From assembly GCF_020103725.1 (NCBI RefSeq), contig NZ_JAHXBG010000001.1, positions 558,001 to 622,000 of the forward strand: a stretch of 64,000 bases of DNA. The letters are read 5' to 3'. Below the pieces are notes generated by a model. It saw only the letters and a list, made by a program, of their open reading frames with translations, was not told where the DNA came from and did no database searches. Both the position numbers and the translations under genes were made by a program. Position 1 is the first letter of the stretch. The number at the start of each line of letters is the position of its first letter. Below, one piece after another: positions 1 through 8,878 of the stretch. Source of the stretch: Hyalangium gracile. GTDB lineage: Bacteria > Myxococcota > Myxococcia > Myxococcales > Myxococcaceae.

Positions 1-2
1 TG

Positions 3-686
3 CCTTCCGCGCCCTCGGTGCCGCCGCTCGTTCCGCCCGTGCTCCTGCCCGCGCCGAGAGTGCCCTCCGCAAGCTCGAAAGCGGCTCCCACGAGCTCCAA
101 GTCATCGACGGAGAAGCTGGGCGCGGCGATGGCCAGCGCGGCCGGGGCCCTGGTGCCCTCGGCGCCTCGCTCGACCACCGCGGGCCATGCGGCGCCGACT
201 CCGCGGCCCACTCCGGCTCCGCTGCCGCAGCAATCGGCGACAGCTCAGGCCCAGCCTCCGGTCCTCACACCGGCGGCGCTCCCCGCGCTCCCGGCTCGCT
301 CGGCGACGGCTGGCAACGCGGTGCCCAGCATCCCGCCGCGCGTGGCTCCTCACGCACCGAGGAACGTGCTGACTCCGCCGCCTCCGCCTCGAGAGGCCCT
401 GTTCGACACGAGCCGTGCGCTGCCCGTGGCGCCTCCGGCTCCCGAGGCCTCGACGCCCGCGCCCTCGAAGGAGGCGGCTCCTCGCCTGGAGGTCCGCCGA
501 TTGTCGGCGACGGCGCTCGCGTTCCGCAGCTCGCCCCATGACAGCTGGGCGGTGATCCGTTCCCACTCGCCGCTCGAGATGCACCTGGTCGAGAGCCTGG
601 ATCAGCTCCCGCCGATGATGCGCGACTTCACGGTCGACATCACCGTGGAGCCGTCGGCCGAGCCTGCGCCGAGCGCGGTGCACTGA
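3..686 (+). CDS. Pro/Ala-rich protein, C-terminal part (5' end outside window)
   Basis: The frame is open from the first bases of the window to a TGA at 684-686, so this is the end of a gene that begins upstream. The visible 227 or so residues are a long low-complexity stretch rich in Pro, Ala and Ser, followed by about 70 more ordinary residues ending near PSAVH. A GTG at 18 could start a shorter version, but nothing marks it as a ribosome binding site and the frame runs through it. Such Pro/Ala linkers are common in myxobacterial kinases and envelope proteins, but no catalytic domain is visible. Function unknown. Confidence 0.6.
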   Translation, partial: PSAPSVPPLVPPVLLPAPRVPSASSKAAPTSSKSSTEKLGAAMASAAGALVPSAPRSTTAGHAAPTPRPTPAPLPQQSATAQAQPPVLTPAALPALPARSATAGNAVPSIPPRVAPHAPRNVLTPPPPPREALFDTSRALPVAPPAPEASTPAPSKEAAPRLEVRRLSATALAFRSSPHDSWAVIRSHSPLEMHLVESLDQLPPMMRDFTVDITVEPSAEPAPSAVH

Positions 687-792
687 CGGCCGGACATCCT
701 CCTCGCGGCAACGGCATGCTCGCCAGCTCCGGCGAGCACTCCGCCCTCGACACCGAACTCGCGAGCCGGGCATGTGACGCCCTGGGCGCATG

Positions 793-849
793 ACTGTTCG
801 GAAACGTCGGGGGTTTTGTGCCTCGAAAGTCCCGACGTTTCCGCACAGT
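793..849. repeat. 19-bp near-perfect inverted repeat (hairpin)
   Basis: The left arm 793-811 and the right arm 831-849 are reverse complements over 19 bp with one mismatch. The spacer is 19 nt (812-830). The shared core is GGAAACGTCGGG. It lies in the 353-bp gap 687-1039, which holds no convincing gene, between a rightward gene (ends 686) and a leftward gene (ends 1040). It could be a bidirectional terminator or a REP/MITE-like element. No T-tract follows and no second copy was seen in this window. Confidence 0.75.
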
Positions 850-1039
850 GATGGTGCAGTGTCCCTCGGGACGCTCTCCCAGGAGCCAGGGAGCGGGCGG
901 CGACACCGCCTGCTCGCTCCGGCTGCAACCGGGATCCACTCCCAACGATGCGCGGGTGCCCTGCTCCCATCGGCCGTGAAGCCGCCAGCCCCTCGTCCGA
1001 GGGGCAGCCAACCAGAGGCAGGGCCTGGAGAGACAGCCA

Positions 1040-1276
1040 CTACATGGAGACGGGCTCGGTTTCCTTCTTCTCGGGAGCCGTGGCCTTCACGGGGGCCTCG
1101 CAGTGGTCGCTCTTGCGGTTGGGGTGGCAGTGCCGGAGGCCATACACGTGATGGCAGCCACACGCATCCACCCGCTTCTTCGCGCAGACGGACGGATTAG
1201 GAGTCTGGCCCGACAACTGGACCGGAGGAGCCGCATGCAACGCCATCGACAAGATCAACCCACCCAGAGACACCAT
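1040..1276 (-). CDS. small secreted Cys-rich protein
   Basis: A 78-residue protein. It begins with a short hydrophobic segment ending AlaAla that looks like a signal peptide. A mature part of about 60 residues follows, with Cys residues in the pattern CAKK...CGCHH...RHCHP...HCE and several His, then a Lys/Glu-rich tail. A GGGGG-type ribosome binding site lies just upstream of the ATG at 1276. The Cys/His density suggests a disulfide-bonded or metal-binding exported peptide. I do not recognise a named family. It is convergent with the gene ending at 686 and divergent from rtcB. Confidence 0.6.
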   Translation of the reverse strand: MVSLGGLILSMALHAAPPVQLSGQTPNPSVCAKKRVDACGCHHVYGLRHCHPNRKSDHCEAPVKATAPEKKETEPVSM

Positions 1277-1495
1277 CGCCCTACCCCCTGTTGCTATGGA
1301 GGATGAATGGGAATGCCGGCCGGCAGAGGCAAGCCCTCAGTCCCACCGAGCGGATCCAGATGTGCGCGAGCGAAACATCGCTCGCAGGGCACCCTGTCTC
1401 GTCCTCGAGGACAAGTCGCCTGTCCACCTACCGTCAGCCCTTCGCGGAGGGTACCGTCGCTGCCACGTGTTGAATGACCTCGGGAGGGCTTCACG

Positions 1496-2848
1496 ATGAG
1501 CTGGATTCAAAGGCTGGAGAAGGTCTCGGAAGGGCACTACGTGCTGCCGAAGACCAAGACGATGCGCGTCGACGCGGACCTGTTCCTCTCGGACAAGCTC
1601 CTCTACGGCGACGGCGGCGAGACTCCCGGCCTGGAGGAGGCCGTCTTCGACCAGGTCGTCAACGCCGCGTCCTTCCCGGGCGTCACCCGCGTCGCGGTGA
1701 CTCCGGACTGTCACGTGGGCTACGGCGTGCCCATCGGCACCGTGGTGGAGACCGACGGCATCCTGCTCCCCACCGCCGCGGGCTACGACATCGGCTGCGG
1801 CATGGTGCAGCTGAAGACGACGCTCACCGCCGAGGACGTGGCCGACAAGGAGAAGCGCCGGAAGTGGATCGACGAAGTCACCCAGCGCATCGCCGTGGGC
1901 GTGGGCGCCAGCCGGGTGCAGAAGCAGCGCCGCATCTCCCCCAGCACCTTCGCCGAGGTCGTCCGCCACGGCGCCAAGGCCCTGGGCCGCAACGCCTCCA
2001 CCACGGAGCGGGACTTCATCCCCGTGGAGGATGACCGGGTGGACATCCCCGAGAAGGCCCACGACAAGCGCGACCAGCTGGGCAGCCTGGGCGGCGGCAA
2101 CCACTTCACCGAGATGCAGGTGGATCAGGACGGGCGCGTGTGGGTGATGCTGCACACGGGCAGCCGCGGCTTCGGGTGGAACATCGCCAAGCACTTCTTC
2201 GTGGAGGGCGCGCACGCCCTGGGCCTGCGCAGCCGCAGCGAGGACTTCGTCTGGCTGGACGCCGAGTCCAAGCTGGGCCGCGAGTACTGGAACCTCCACA
2301 ACATGGCGGCCAACTTCGCGGTGGCCAACCGGCTCATCATCGGCGAGGCCGTGTGCGCGGCGCTCGAGGACGTGTTCGGCGGCACCGCGGACATCTACTA
2401 CGAAATCTCCCACAACCTCATCCAGAAGGAGGCCGGCAAGTTCGTGGCCCGCAAGGGCGCCACCCGCGCCTTCCCCAAGGGCCACCCCGCGCTGAAGAAG
2501 ACGGCCTGGGAGCACACCGGCCACCCCATCCTCATCCCCGGCTCGATGGAGACCGGCAGCGCCATCCTCTTCGCCGAGGAGGGGGCCGCCAGGTCCATCT
2601 ACTCGGTGAACCACGGCTCGGGGCGGCGGCTGTCGCGCGGCGAGGCCCGGCGCGTGCTCCGGCAGGAGGAGACGGATCAGCGCATGGCGCAGGCCGGCAT
2701 CCTCCTCAACACCCGCCAGACGCCGCTGGACGAGTCGGGGCCCTGCTACAAGAACCTCGACGACGTGCTGGACACGGTGGAGATGGCGGGGCTGGCCAAG
2801 GTGGAGCGCCGCCTCAAGCCCGTGGCCTGCATCAAGGGCGCGGACTGA
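1496..2848 (+). CDS. rtcB: RtcB-type RNA ligase
   Basis: A 450-residue protein of the RtcB family, the Mn2+- and GTP-dependent ligase that joins RNA 2',3'-cyclic phosphate (or 3'-phosphate) ends to 5'-hydroxyl ends. Family motifs are visible in order: DCHVGYGVPIG at residues 71-81, GYDIGCGM with metal-ligand Cys101, GGGNHF at 199-204, the His of HTGSRGFG at about 220, and NHGSGRR with the guanylylated His at about 373. Length is normal. The start is the ATG at 1496, with GGGAGG at 1482-1487. In E. coli rtcB is next to rtcA and the sigma54 activator rtcR; neither is present here, so the gene stands alone. It is followed by two hairpins. Confidence 0.95.
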   Translation: MSWIQRLEKVSEGHYVLPKTKTMRVDADLFLSDKLLYGDGGETPGLEEAVFDQVVNAASFPGVTRVAVTPDCHVGYGVPIGTVVETDGILLPTAAGYDIGCGMVQLKTTLTAEDVADKEKRRKWIDEVTQRIAVGVGASRVQKQRRISPSTFAEVVRHGAKALGRNASTTERDFIPVEDDRVDIPEKAHDKRDQLGSLGGGNHFTEMQVDQDGRVWVMLHTGSRGFGWNIAKHFFVEGAHALGLRSRSEDFVWLDAESKLGREYWNLHNMAANFAVANRLIIGEAVCAALEDVFGGTADIYYEISHNLIQKEAGKFVARKGATRAFPKGHPALKKTAWEHTGHPILIPGSMETGSAILFAEEGAARSIYSVNHGSGRRLSRGEARRVLRQEETDQRMAQAGILLNTRQTPLDESGPCYKNLDDVLDTVEMAGLAKVERRLKPVACIKGAD

Positions 2849-2864
2849 GGCCAGGCCCCCGCGG

Positions 2865-2922
2865 GCACCCTCTGTGCGGGAGGGTGCTCGCCTGCCTGCT
2901 CCAGGCTCCCCCGGGAGCAGGC
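2865..2922 (+). terminator. two tandem hairpins after rtcB
   Basis: Two hairpins follow the rtcB stop. The first is GCACCCTC (2865-2872) paired with GAGGGTGC (2880-2887), loop 7 nt. The second is GCCTGCTCC (2894-2902) paired with GGAGCAGGC (2914-2922), loop 11 nt. There is no T-tract, which is usual for GC-rich terminators, so termination strength is inferred only. Confidence 0.55.
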
Positions 2923-2986
2923 GTTCAGGGGACTCGTGGCCGGGGCGCAGGGGCGCTAGAGTGGGCTACCTCCGGAGTCCGCCGAG

Positions 2987-3892
2987 ATGAGCCCGTCGTC
3001 CAACACCCACCGTCCCATGGCCCGCGAAGCCGAGCTGGCTCGCGAAGAGTCCGAGCTGAGCTCCCAGGAGTCCCGGCTCGCGGATCAGGTCTCCCGTGCC
3101 ACGCAGGAGGCCCAGTCGCTGGCCTCCCGACTGACCCAGGTGCGCACCGAGCTGGCCCGCGCCCAGTCCGAGCACTCCGAAGACGTCAGCATCCCGGAGA
3201 TTGGCGCCCGGCTCCAGGCCGCCGCCATCCCCGAGCTGGCCGTGGACGCCGCGCGGGAGAAGGCGCTCTCGGCGCGAGAGAAGGCGCTGGAGGCCCGCCG
3301 TCAGGCCACCCAGGACATGACGATCGCCCTGCACGCCTTCCAGCAGCAGACCTCCGCGCTCACCCAGGAGCTGGCCGAGGCGGAGGCGCGGCTCAAGGAA
3401 GTCGCCGAGGCCGCCGCCCGCGCCCGCCGCGAGCAGGAGGCCGCCCGCGCCCGCGAGGCCCAGAAGGCCCGCGCCGGCAAGCCCCAGTTCTCGCCCCGAG
3501 CCGCCGCCGCGGCCTCCTCCTCCTCCGACACCTCGCCCACGTTCCGGACGCCGGCGCGAGAGCACTCCCGGGTGCGGCTGAAGACGAACATCAACCTGGG
3601 CAGCGACTCGAACTTCTTCACCGGCTTCTCCACCGACATCAGCGAGGGCGGCGTCTTCGTCGCCACGGTGGAGACGGTGCCCCGAGGCACGAAGGTGGAC
3701 CTGGACCTCATGCTGCCGGGAGGCCGGCCGCTGAAGGCCAGCGGCGTGGTGCGCTGGCTGCGCGAGCCGAACGACCACACGCCGGACCTCATGCCGGGCG
3801 TGGGGGTGCAGTTCCAGGATCTGCAGCCCGAGGTGGCCTCGCTCATCACCGACTTCGTGCGCAGGCGCGAGCCGCTCTTCTACCCGGACTGA
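2987..3892 (+). CDS. coiled-coil protein with C-terminal PilZ-like domain
   Basis: 301 residues. Residues 10-165 are Glu/Ala/Arg/Gln-rich with heptad character, predicting a long coiled coil. A Ser/Ala linker follows. Residues about 190-301 form a PilZ-like domain of the kind that is expanded in Myxococcus (TIGR02266-like). An RVRL segment and the D-I-S-E-G-G motif near 217 correspond to the RxxxR and (D/N)xSxxG c-di-GMP motifs, though the first is imperfect. PilZ domains bind c-di-GMP or act as protein-interaction modules; here it may be tethered to a coiled-coil scaffold. It is convergent with the M50 peptidase gene. Confidence 0.8.
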   Translation: MSPSSNTHRPMAREAELAREESELSSQESRLADQVSRATQEAQSLASRLTQVRTELARAQSEHSEDVSIPEIGARLQAAAIPELAVDAAREKALSAREKALEARRQATQDMTIALHAFQQQTSALTQELAEAEARLKEVAEAAARARREQEAARAREAQKARAGKPQFSPRAAAAASSSSDTSPTFRTPAREHSRVRLKTNINLGSDSNFFTGFSTDISEGGVFVATVETVPRGTKVDLDLMLPGGRPLKASGVVRWLREPNDHTPDLMPGVGVQFQDLQPEVASLITDFVRRREPLFYPD

Positions 3893-3922
3893 GCCACCCA
3901 CCTGCCGGTCGCACTTTGTCCG

Positions 3923-3947
3923 AACTGGTCTGCTTGTCATACCAGTT
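3923..3947. repeat. dispersed palindromic repeat, copy 1
   Basis: A 25-bp element beginning AACTGGTCTG and ending CATACCAGTT. The arms ACTGGTCTG and CATACCAGT pair with one mismatch around a 5-nt centre CTTGT. It lies between the convergent 3' ends of the PilZ gene (3892) and the M50 gene (4007). Identical or near-identical copies are at 35457, 46613 and 53412. Confidence 0.85.
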
Positions 3948-4006
3948 GGGGACCGGTTCGCGCCCAGGGCGCCTGCCTCCAGGGGCGTGAACTTCCTTGG
4001 AATGAC

Positions 4007-4657
4007 CTAGCTGCTCAGCCCGATCCACAGGCCTTCGAGCATGTCCCAGAGGTAGCGCACCGGCGTGCTGATGAGCCCCCGCCCGAAGAACACGACGGCA
4101 ATCAGCAGGAACGGGCTGAACTGGACGATCTGCTCCCAGGCTCCCCGCATGCGGTAGGGCAGGAATCGCTCCACCACGCGGCTGCCGTCCAGGGGGGGAA
4201 TCGGCAGCATGTTGAAGACGGCCAGCGACACGTTCCCGAGCACCATGAACTGCAGGAAGATGCTCAGGCCGGGGTTGGAGGCGATCAGGTGCGGCGCGAA
4301 CCGGAGCGTCAGTCCGAAGGACAGCGAGCTGACGATCGCCAGCAGCAGGTTGGAGAGCGGCCCGGCCAGGGCGGTGAGCATCATCCCGGTCGACATGTTC
4401 ACGCCGCGCCGGAAGCGCGCGGGGTTGACGGGTACGGGCCGTGCCCAGCCGAACGGCACTCCCAGCGCCGGCAGCAGCAAGGTCCCCAGCGGATCGATGT
4501 GCGCCATGGGATCGAGCGTCAAGCGCCCCTGCGACGCCGCGGTGTCATCTCCCAGCTTCCAGGCGCTCCAGGCATGGGCGAACTCATGCACCGTGAGCGA
4601 GAGGACGAGCGGGATGATGCGCATCACCGCTTCCAGGACGACGTGGCCGAGATCCAT
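4007..4657 (-). CDS. M50-family site-2-protease-like membrane metallopeptidase
   Basis: 216 residues with several hydrophobic segments. The zinc motif HEFAH is at residues 24-28 in the first membrane segment, and the second family motif N-x-x-P-x-P-P-L-D-G is at 149-158. This is the compact S2P/rhomboid-like 'site-2 protease family protein' type, without a PDZ domain, which cleaves peptide bonds within the membrane. Substrates are unknown, and many of these small forms have no assigned role. The upstream GAAGGGG supports the ATG at 4657. It is convergent with the PilZ gene; the palindromic repeat lies between them. Confidence 0.9.
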   Translation of the reverse strand: MDLGHVVLEAVMRIIPLVLSLTVHEFAHAWSAWKLGDDTAASQGRLTLDPMAHIDPLGTLLLPALGVPFGWARPVPVNPARFRRGVNMSTGMMLTALAGPLSNLLLAIVSSLSFGLTLRFAPHLIASNPGLSIFLQFMVLGNVSLAVFNMLPIPPLDGSRVVERFLPYRMRGAWEQIVQFSPFLLIAVVFFGRGLISTPVRYLWDMLEGLWIGLSS

Positions 4658-4987
4658 GGGCCCCTTCTTTAGAGCGGAGGCCTGGGGTCGCGCCAGTCAT
4701 CCTTGCACCGGGGCCCACGCACCCTGCTCCGCCCACCACTCGACACAAGCGGCTGCCCGCCTGCTCGGGGGTGCTTAGCTTCGTTCATCATCTTCGGAGC
4801 AGGGGCCCGGCGCCCCACCGAGGGGGGAAGCATGCGAAGCGATACCGAAGCACCGCCCACCCAGGGGCTCGGAAAGACCGCGCGCCACCAGACCGGCCGG
4901 CGACCGCGCTGGGACTCACGCCGCTCGACGGAGGCCGAGGCGCCGGATAGACAGGCGCTCGACTCGACGTCAGGGCAGGAGGCCACC

Positions 4988-5347
4988 GTGGAGAAGGTCA
5001 ACCTGGAGGAGAAGTTCTCGCGCTTCTCCGAGCACTGGAAGCCCAAGGTGGTGGGAGAGCTGAACGGGCAGCAGGTGAAGCTCGCCCGGCTGCTGGGCCC
5101 CTTCGAGTGGCACCACCATGAGCACGAGGACGAGCTCTTCTTCGTGGTGAAGGGCCTGCTCAAGCTGGAGCTGCGGGACAGGACGGTGGAGCTGAGGCCC
5201 GGCGAGTTCCTCATCGTCCCCCGAGGCGTGGAGCACCGGCCCGTGGCGGAGGAAGAGGTGCAGCTGATGCTCTTCGAGCCCGCCTCCACGCTGAACACGG
5301 GCAACCTCCGCAGCGAGCGGACGGTCGAGCACCCGGAGCGGCTGTAG
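4988..5347 (+). CDS. small single-domain cupin protein
   Basis: 119 residues from a GTG at 4988 preceded by AGGAGG (4977-4982). Cupin motif 1 is seen as WHHHEHEDELFFVVKG (metal ligands His, His, Glu) and motif 2 as PGEFLIVPRGVEHRP (His). The protein ends in the FEPASTLNTGN block common in this cupin subgroup. The fold is a metal-binding beta-barrel; the reaction is not predictable. An ATG at 4832 with AGGGGGGAAG upstream is an alternative start. It would add 52 residues of low-complexity sequence, so I prefer the GTG. Confidence 0.85.
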   Translation: MEKVNLEEKFSRFSEHWKPKVVGELNGQQVKLARLLGPFEWHHHEHEDELFFVVKGLLKLELRDRTVELRPGEFLIVPRGVEHRPVAEEEVQLMLFEPASTLNTGNLRSERTVEHPERL

Positions 5348-5485
5348 TCCTCTGCGCCTCCGCGCGGGCAGGCAGGCTCCGTCGCGCTCGCCTCCCCTGC
5401 CCCTCCTGGATTCCTCCGACGCACCGCACGGCACACCTTTGCTCTGGACCCGGGCCATGCCGGCCCAGTTCCCAGGAGCCACGCC

Positions 5486-6394
5486 ATGCCGCTGCGCATT
5501 CACCACCTCAACTGCACGACGATGTGCCCGCCCGGCCGGCGGATGATGGACGGACGCAAGGGCGTGTCCGGGCCCGCGGCGCTGGTGTGCCACTGCCTGC
5601 TGGTGGAGACGGACAAGAGCCTGGTGCTGGTGGACACGGGCTTCGGGCTGAACGACGTGAGGGACCCGCGGCCTCGACTGAGCCGCCTGTTCCTGGACGT
5701 GCTGTGCCGGCCCCAGCTCCATGAGGAGATGACGGCCATCCGGCAGATCGAACGGCTGGGCTTCAAGCCCTCGGATGTGACGGACATCCTGCTGACGCAC
5801 CTGGACTTCGACCATGCGGGAGGGCTGGATGACTTCCCGTGGGCGCGGGTGCACCTGCTGGACGCGGAGTACCAGGCCGCGGTGGCGCAGGAGACGGCGC
5901 TGGACCGCAGGCGGTTCCGTCCGCGCCAGTGGATGCACCAGACGAACTGGGTGACGTACCCCACGATTCGAGGCGGCGATCGCTGGTACGGCTTCGAGTG
6001 CGTGCGGGAGCTGTCCGGGCTGCCTCCGGAGCTGCTGTTCGTGCCGCTCCAGGGCCACACGCTGGGGCATGCGGGCATCGCGCTCAACGTCAGCGGGCGC
6101 TGGCTGCTGCACGCGGGGGACGCGTACTTCCACCACGGGGAGATGGCTCCAGCGCGGCGCCGCTGCCCGCCGGGCCTGCGCTTCTACCAGACGCTGATGC
6201 AGAAGGACGCGCGCCTGCGCCGCTACAACCAGGAGCGGCTGCGCGGGCTGGCCATGCGCCACCGCTCCGAGGTGACCCTCTTCTGCGCCCACGACGCCGA
6301 GGAGTTCGAGCGGATGGAGGAGCAGGAGAAGGTGCCCGCCAACTTCCCGCTGCGCATGCCGCTGGCGGAGAGCGAGACACCGCTGCACGTCTGA
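5486..6394 (+). CDS. metallo-beta-lactamase-fold hydrolase (AHL-lactonase-like)
   Basis: 302 residues. The metal-binding motif is THLDFDHAGG: His105, Asp107, Asp109, His110. The second His of the usual HxHxDH is replaced by Asp, a variant seen in a recognised subgroup of these hydrolases. Later ligands are the His of GHTLGHAG, the Asp of LLHAGDAYFH and the His of FCAHDAEEF. The overall layout resembles quorum-quenching lactonases and glyoxalase-II-like enzymes; the substrate is not determined. AGGAG at 5474-5478 precedes the ATG. It is convergent with the histidine kinase, with a hairpin between them. Confidence 0.85.
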   Translation: MPLRIHHLNCTTMCPPGRRMMDGRKGVSGPAALVCHCLLVETDKSLVLVDTGFGLNDVRDPRPRLSRLFLDVLCRPQLHEEMTAIRQIERLGFKPSDVTDILLTHLDFDHAGGLDDFPWARVHLLDAEYQAAVAQETALDRRRFRPRQWMHQTNWVTYPTIRGGDRWYGFECVRELSGLPPELLFVPLQGHTLGHAGIALNVSGRWLLHAGDAYFHHGEMAPARRRCPPGLRFYQTLMQKDARLRRYNQERLRGLAMRHRSEVTLFCAHDAEEFERMEEQEKVPANFPLRMPLAESETPLHV

Positions 6395-6411
6395 GCCCGC
6401 TCGGAGCGGGC
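6395..6411. terminator. hairpin between convergent genes
   Basis: GCCCGCT (6395-6401) and AGCGGGC (6405-6411) form a perfect 7-bp stem with a 3-nt loop, immediately after the stop of the hydrolase and just before the 3' end of the leftward kinase. It is a plausible bidirectional terminator. Confidence 0.6.
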
Positions 6412-6415
6412 GCCC

Positions 6416-8692
6416 TCAGTGGGACACGGGCGCCTGCCCCGGCTCCAGCTCCAGGTTCGCTGGCGGCATCCGCGGCAGCTCCACCACGAAGGCGGCTCCC
6501 TGGTCCGGCATGCTCTCCACCCGGATGGAGCCCCCGTGCGCCTCCACCAGCTGGCGGACGATGTAGAGCCCCAGCCCGAACCCCGCGTGCCGGCCCGCGG
6601 ACTTCTCCCGCTCGAAGCGCTCGAAGATGCGCCGCTGCGCCTCCACCGGGATGCCCACCCCGTGGTCCCTCACCATCAGCCGCGCCTGCCCGTCCGTCTG
6701 CTCCAGGTGAACCTCGATGGGCTTGCCCCGCCCGAACTTCAGCGCGTTGGACAGCAGGTTCGTCACCACCCGCTCCAGCCGCAGCCGATCCCACTGCCCC
6801 TCGATGCGCTGCGGCGACTCGAAGGTGATGGAGCACCCCGCCTCGGCGGCCTGCTCGGCATGGCGCTCCACCACCTCGCGCACCACCTCCGAGAGGTCCA
6901 CCCGTGACAGCTCCAGCGCCAGCTTCCCCGAGGACAACCGGGACAGGTCCAACAGGTTGTGCAGCAGCTGCCCCAGCCGCTGCGAGTGCCGCAGCGCCGC
7001 CGCCAGCCCGTCGCTCAGCCGCTGGGGCTCGCGCTTCGGATCCATCCGCCGCAGCCGCGTCAACAGCAGCTGCAGCGCGTTGAGCGGGTTGGCCAGGTCA
7101 TGCGACGCCACGCCGATGAGCTCCAGCGCCCGCTGCGCCTCCTGGAAGAGCCGCGCGTTGTCCAGCGCCAGCGCCGCCCGGCCCGCCAGCTCCTCCACGA
7201 ACACCTGGTCCGTCATCGTGAAGCGGCGCTCCGGCTGACTGCACATCAGCACCAGCGCCCCGGACGTCTGCTCCCCCACCGACAGCGGGACGATGAGCGT
7301 CGAGGCCAGCCCCATCCTCCGCAGCATCCGCAGGTGCTCCTCGTCATGCGCCATCAGCTCCAGCGCCTCGTCCGTCACCCGCTCGACCCGCTCCGAGCTC
7401 CCCGTCCGCACCACCCGCAGAATGCCGCTGGGCCCGTCCAGCACCGTGCCATAGCGCTGGATCATCTCCCACATCAGCCGCTCCTTCTCCGCCTCGGCGT
7501 GCGCCACCGCCTGCGGCAGCAGCCGATCCCCCGAGGTGCGCATGAAGAGGAAGCACCCGTCCGCCAGCTCGGGCACCATCAGCCGCGCCAGCTCCGCCAC
7601 CGTCAGCTCCGGCTCCAGCAGCTGGTTGAAGATGCGGCCCGCCTCCGCGAACAGGCGCTGGGTGCGCTCGGCGCGCCGGCGCTCGGTGACGTCGCGCATC
7701 ACCTTGACGAAGCCCTCCAGCTCCCCGTTCTCGTCTCGCAGCGCGGTGTAGATGGCGTCAGCCCAGAAGCGGGTGCCGTCCTTGCGCACCCGCAGGCCCT
7801 CGGTGCGCAGCCGCCCGTCCCGCTCGGCGCGCGTCAGCTCCCGCTGCGGCTCTCCCGCCGCCACCGCCTCCGGGGTGTAGAAGATGGACTGGGGTCGCCC
7901 CAGCACCTCCTCCGCCCTCCACCCCTTGATGCGCTCGGCGCCCAGGTTCCAGCTCGCCACGCGCCCCTGCGCATCCAGCAGGTAGAGCGCGTAGTCCTGC
8001 ACCCCCTCCACCAGCAGCCGGAAGCGCTGCTCGGACTCATGCGCCTCGCGGTGCAGCGGGCGCAGCTTGCGCACGAGCACCCACGCCAGGCTCATCATCC
8101 CCAGCAGCCCCAGCGTGGAAATCGTGAGGATGAGGGCCAGCGCCTGGCGATCCTCGAGGATCTCCCGCTGGATGTTGCGCACCAGACGCCCGTCACTGAA
8201 GGCGGCGAGCCGCTCCAGCGCCACCTCCACCTGCCCCCGCGCATGGCCCACCTCGGTGCGCAGCAGGGCGTCCGCCTCCTGGCGGCTGTGCGCGCGTTGC
8301 GGAGCCCACAGCAGCCGGCGCACGGTGTCCTCGTGCTCGCGCTCGGCGCCCAGCAGCTCCTCCACCAGGGTGACCCCCTCGCCCTCGGCCAGCCGCAGCC
8401 GCAGCCGCTCGGCCACCGCGAGGAAGCGCTCGCGGTCCGCCTCCATCTGCTCCTCGAAGAGCGGCTCTCGGGAGAGCGCGAAGCCCCGCTCACTGGCCAC
8501 CTTGTCGAGGAACGCCCTGCGCAGCCGGTCCACCTCGAGCAGCTCCACCAACAGCTCCCGGTGGAGGTGCTCGTTGCTCGGGTGCACCGCACGGACAGCG
8601 AGCAGGCAGGTGACGAGGATGGCCGTCGCCAGGACCCAGGAGGCCACCAGCCCCGCGCCGACGCGGCGTGTGAACGTCCACGAACGCCTCAT
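6416..8692 (-). CDS. membrane sensor histidine kinase (sensor-PAS-GAF-HisKA-HATPase)
   Basis: 758 residues. There is a transmembrane segment at about 12-34, a helical extracytoplasmic region at about 35-187 rich in Glu/Leu/Arg (CHASE3-like four-helix sensor), and a second membrane segment at about 188-208. A PAS domain follows at 222-340 (FRLLVEGVQDYALYLLD...), then a GAF domain at 345-515, the phosphoacceptor box SHDLANPLNAL with His531, and an HATPase domain with N (VVTNLLSNALKF), G1 (DHGVGIP) and G2 (FGLGLYIV) boxes. There is no receiver domain and no adjacent response regulator, so it is an orphan kinase, as is common in myxobacteria. The signal is unknown. Confidence 0.9.
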   Translation of the reverse strand: MRRSWTFTRRVGAGLVASWVLATAILVTCLLAVRAVHPSNEHLHRELLVELLEVDRLRRAFLDKVASERGFALSREPLFEEQMEADRERFLAVAERLRLRLAEGEGVTLVEELLGAEREHEDTVRRLLWAPQRAHSRQEADALLRTEVGHARGQVEVALERLAAFSDGRLVRNIQREILEDRQALALILTISTLGLLGMMSLAWVLVRKLRPLHREAHESEQRFRLLVEGVQDYALYLLDAQGRVASWNLGAERIKGWRAEEVLGRPQSIFYTPEAVAAGEPQRELTRAERDGRLRTEGLRVRKDGTRFWADAIYTALRDENGELEGFVKVMRDVTERRRAERTQRLFAEAGRIFNQLLEPELTVAELARLMVPELADGCFLFMRTSGDRLLPQAVAHAEAEKERLMWEMIQRYGTVLDGPSGILRVVRTGSSERVERVTDEALELMAHDEEHLRMLRRMGLASTLIVPLSVGEQTSGALVLMCSQPERRFTMTDQVFVEELAGRAALALDNARLFQEAQRALELIGVASHDLANPLNALQLLLTRLRRMDPKREPQRLSDGLAAALRHSQRLGQLLHNLLDLSRLSSGKLALELSRVDLSEVVREVVERHAEQAAEAGCSITFESPQRIEGQWDRLRLERVVTNLLSNALKFGRGKPIEVHLEQTDGQARLMVRDHGVGIPVEAQRRIFERFEREKSAGRHAGFGLGLYIVRQLVEAHGGSIRVESMPDQGAAFVVELPRMPPANLELEPGQAPVSH

Positions 8693-8878
8693 CCTCCTCC
8701 CCCCCTCGCCCCGCCCGCGTGGGGCGGGAGGACCAGCACAAGGTGTGCCAGTGCCGCGAGTGACAGAAGCCGTTCCGCCGGGCAGCAGCGTGTTGGATAT
8801 CGGTCCGTGTGCGCCCCCGAGGCCCTTCCCTGGAGGTGGGGGCGATCCCAGGTTTGCCTCCGGGAAGGTGACGGGAGC

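Noticed and set aside
793-849. tRNA-like or CRISPR-like structure
   Set aside because: Single hairpin with no cloverleaf or repeated spacer units.
1455-1480. CCACGTG-containing sequence before rtcB as a parS site or sigma54 promoter
   Set aside because: It shares only the central bases with the parS consensus, and the -24/-12 elements of sigma54 do not line up.
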